Assembly (NCBI GenBank): GCA_009784775.1
Contig: WQXQ01000014.1
Location: 1-33,283 of the forward strand
Length of the DNA stretch: 33,283 nucleotides
Source of the DNA: Treponema sp.
GTDB taxonomy: Bacteria; Spirochaetota; Spirochaetia; Treponematales; Breznakiellaceae
Direction: 5' to 3'
The notes beneath the pieces were generated by a model. It saw nothing but the letters and a program-made list of their open reading frames with translations, was not told where the DNA came from and ran no database searches. The position numbers and the translations under genes were made by a program. Each line of letters opens with the position of its first letter. Position 1 is the stretch's first letter. Positions 31,497 through 33,283 of the stretch are shown one piece after another.

Positions 31497-32768
31497 TTAA
31501 TACTTTCGCAGCAGATCCATGGGTTTGAGCTTTCCGGCACGCCGGGCGGGAAGCCACGAAGCGGCGACTGAACAGAGCACGGTAAAACAGCCAATCAGGA
31601 AAACGGCAGTCCAGTCGATAACAATGGGAATGGCCGCAAGGTAAAAGCCCGGATCCAGTATTTTGACCTCGGCGCCGCCCCACAGGCCGGAAAAAAAGCT
31701 GAACACGGTTTCCAGCGAATAGATCAGGGGATTGATGAAATTACCCAGTAACAAGCCAAGTATGATACCGATAATCGCGCCGCACAATCCGGTAAGGAAG
31801 CCCCCCCACAAAAATATGCCGCTTATCCCCCTTGCGCCCGCGCCGGTTACCTTCAATACCGCAATGTCCCGCTGCCGTTCCAGCGCCAGCATCGAAGTGG
31901 CGGACGAAACATTCACCGCCGCGACAATAACGATCAATGCCATGATAAACAAAAGCATTTGGCGCGTTGATTCATACGAACTGTACTGGGAACGCAGCAG
32001 ATCTTTCCAGGTATATACGCTGAAACCGGCGTCCAGTTCCGAGTACAGCGACCATGCCATAACATCCGCGTTTGAGTACGGATTATCGATTTTTACAATC
32101 AGGCTTGAGGAGGCCGACCCCGGAGAGAAGATACGCCGCCCGCCTTCGCGGGTAATGATGCACCAGAGCGCATCCAGTTCGTTGTATCCCGCAGAGACAA
32201 TGCCCGAAACGGTAAAGGCGGTAATACGGGGTATATTTCTGCCGTCAAAGCTGGTCTGAATGGTCATAAGCCGTACCGTATCGCCTGTTTCCACACCAAT
32301 GGAAGCGGCAAGGTTTTCACCTAACAGCATATCCCTATCGGTTTCGGGCCGGGCGGTTCCCGCGATCAATTCAAGGTATGCAAGACTCCCGCCATCTTCC
32401 CAAAAGGACGGATCGATGGCACGGACACTCGCGCCGGTTTTCCCTTCTTTGCCAACCAATACTCCCATGCCCCGCTGTTCAGCCCATACTCCCCGAACAC
32501 CGTCAATGTCCTGTATTTGTTCCGCAACTCTTTCCAGACTATCTATTTCCGTACTAATAAAACTGAATACCTGCAAATGACCGGTTCCCAGTTCCAGATA
32601 CCGGTCAATAATGCCCCGTATCATGCCATCGGCGACAATGAGGGTGACCATAATGGGAACAAGGCTGACGGCAATGCCGGCGGCAGCGCCCCGAAGGTAA
32701 CGCCCCCCCTCACGGGCGCGGCCAAGCAGGTAACGGATGGCGATAAAAAAACAGGTGCGGCTTTTCAT
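31497..32768 (-). CDS. LolC/LolE-family lipoprotein-release permease
   Basis: The 423-residue protein has an N-terminal helix (about 25-48), a large periplasmic domain (about 50-265) with the pattern LGTGHLQVFSF...FDGRNIPRITAFTVSGIV, and three C-terminal FtsX-type helices (about 270-290, 315-345, 380-405). Conserved family words are RDIAVLKVTGAGARGISGIFLWGGFLTGLCGAIIG and the last segment LPARRAGKLKPMDLLR. With LolD it releases lipoproteins from the inner membrane for transfer to the outer membrane. It overlaps the ATPase gene by ATGA. Whether it is LolC, LolE or a fused LolF type cannot be told from one gene. Confidence 0.9.
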   Translation of the reverse strand: MKSRTCFFIAIRYLLGRAREGGRYLRGAAAGIAVSLVPIMVTLIVADGMIRGIIDRYLELGTGHLQVFSFISTEIDSLERVAEQIQDIDGVRGVWAEQRGMGVLVGKEGKTGASVRAIDPSFWEDGGSLAYLELIAGTARPETDRDMLLGENLAASIGVETGDTVRLMTIQTSFDGRNIPRITAFTVSGIVSAGYNELDALWCIITREGGRRIFSPGSASSSLIVKIDNPYSNADVMAWSLYSELDAGFSVYTWKDLLRSQYSSYESTRQMLLFIMALIVIVAAVNVSSATSMLALERQRDIAVLKVTGAGARGISGIFLWGGFLTGLCGAIIGIILGLLLGNFINPLIYSLETVFSFFSGLWGGAEVKILDPGFYLAAIPIVIDWTAVFLIGCFTVLCSVAASWLPARRAGKLKPMDLLRKY

Positions 32769-33283
32769 GCGCCGGTACCTCCGCCGGTGCTTCCGCCGGT
32801 GCTTCCGTACTCGACCAGCAGGCCTTTTTCCAGGGTATAGCGGCTGGAAGCCCGCGCCGCAAGTTTTGCGTCATGAGTCACGACGAGCAGGGTTTTGCCC
32901 CATTTTTCCGCGCCGGCATAGAGCAATTCGGCAACCATGGCGCTGTTGTCCGGATCAAGGTTCCCCGTCGGCTCGTCGGCAAGGATCAGGTCGGGATCGT
33001 TTACCATGGAACGGGCCACCGCCACCCGCTGCCGCTCGCCGCCGGAAAGCTGGGACGGGTAATGCCCGCTGCGCTCAGCAAGCCGCACATCGGCCAGAAG
33101 TTCCCGCGCCCGTTCAATGGCCTCTTTCTTTTTCATGCCGGCTATATAGGCGGGCAGCATAACATTTTCAAGGGCGGTAAAATCCTTGAGCAGATAATGA
33201 AACTGAAAAATAAAACCTATTTTTTTACTGCGGTATACTGCAAGACCCTTTTCCGGCAGGGCGGTAATTTCCGCATCGCCGAC
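32765..33283 (-). CDS. lolD: LolD-type ABC ATPase, cut by the window edge
   Basis: 172 residues are visible; the N-terminal part with Walker A lies beyond the window. The reading frame stays open to the edge, so a short version starting at 33160 is not the real start. Present are the Q-loop region ([24 protein letters not shown], typical of LolD), the signature [14 protein letters not shown], Walker [13 protein letters not shown] and the H-loop VVTHD. It drives lipoprotein release with the adjacent permease. The C terminus ends in a Gly/Ser/Thr repeat ([14 protein letters not shown]) not usual for the family, encoded by 12-base repeats. Confidence 0.93.
   Translation of the reverse strand, partial: VGDAEITALPEKGLAVYRSKKIGFIFQFHYLLKDFTALENVMLPAYIAGMKKKEAIERARELLADVRLAERSGHYPSQLSGGERQRVAVARSMVNDPDLILADEPTGNLDPDNSAMVAELLYAGAEKWGKTLLVVTHDAKLAARASSRYTLEKGLLVEYGSTGGSTGGGTGA

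Noticed and set aside
31451-31594. 48-residue N-terminal extension of MlaE
   Set aside because: It overlaps the upstream permease gene by about 100 bases, and has no family similarity or ribosome-binding site.

Overview
The window looks like chromosomal DNA of a treponeme-type spirochaete. The evidence is the package of short signal peptides ending in Ala/Ser-Gln, many lipoproteins with loose lipoboxes, an Rnf cluster with small divergent subunits, a paired LPP20/CsgG operon, XRE and PD-(D/E)XK proteins of a type I associate with Treponema, and a very large Ig-repeat surface protein. The balanced base composition and carbohydrate-active proteins would suit a gut treponeme, but that placement is inference. 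There is no prophage, transposon, CRISPR array, rRNA or tRNA that I can see.

Layout. (1) 1-4577: a heptamer repeat array, a minus-strand XRE regulator, then plus-strand genes: a three-gene secreted LPP20/CsgG operon, a coiled-coil PD-(D/E)XK protein and a rubredoxin-first rubrerythrin. (2) 4757-6382: mgtC preceded by a duplicated-domain membrane protein (minus). (3) 6462-12778: a tightly overlapped minus-strand operon running UPRT-like protein, TPR lipoprotein, DUF503, two lipoproteins, trmB, ligA. (4) 12925-19548: a single 2207-residue gene with 15 Ig-like repeats, a probable carbohydrate-binding module and a C-terminal region that I read as a GH64 beta-1,3-glucanase. (5) 19666-33283: a continuous minus-strand run with no gap above 50 bases: lolD (cut by the window edge), lolC/E-type permease, mlaE, mlaF, mlaD, TPR lipoprotein, DivIC/FtsB-like protein, divergent PAP2 protein, membrane protein, rnfC, rnfD, rnfG, rnfE, rnfA and a GH57-like protein that lacks catalytic residues.

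Functionally the window is about the cell envelope: lipoprotein release (Lol), lipid transport (Mla), ion-coupled electron transfer (Rnf), outer-membrane and surface proteins, and an oxidative-stress enzyme. The most unusual signals are the GH64 domain at the end of the giant Ig protein, the catalytically dead GH57 relative in the place where rnfB might be expected, an RnfG without a flavin attachment motif, three independent 7-bp tandem arrays (one forming the trmB/ligA junction, one inside a signal peptide), and long poly-G tracts inside ligA and the MlaF Walker A motif. No gene-free stretch exceeds 300 bases; the longest gaps (1-228, 4578-4756, 3105-3254, 12779-12924) hold the repeats and promoters listed.
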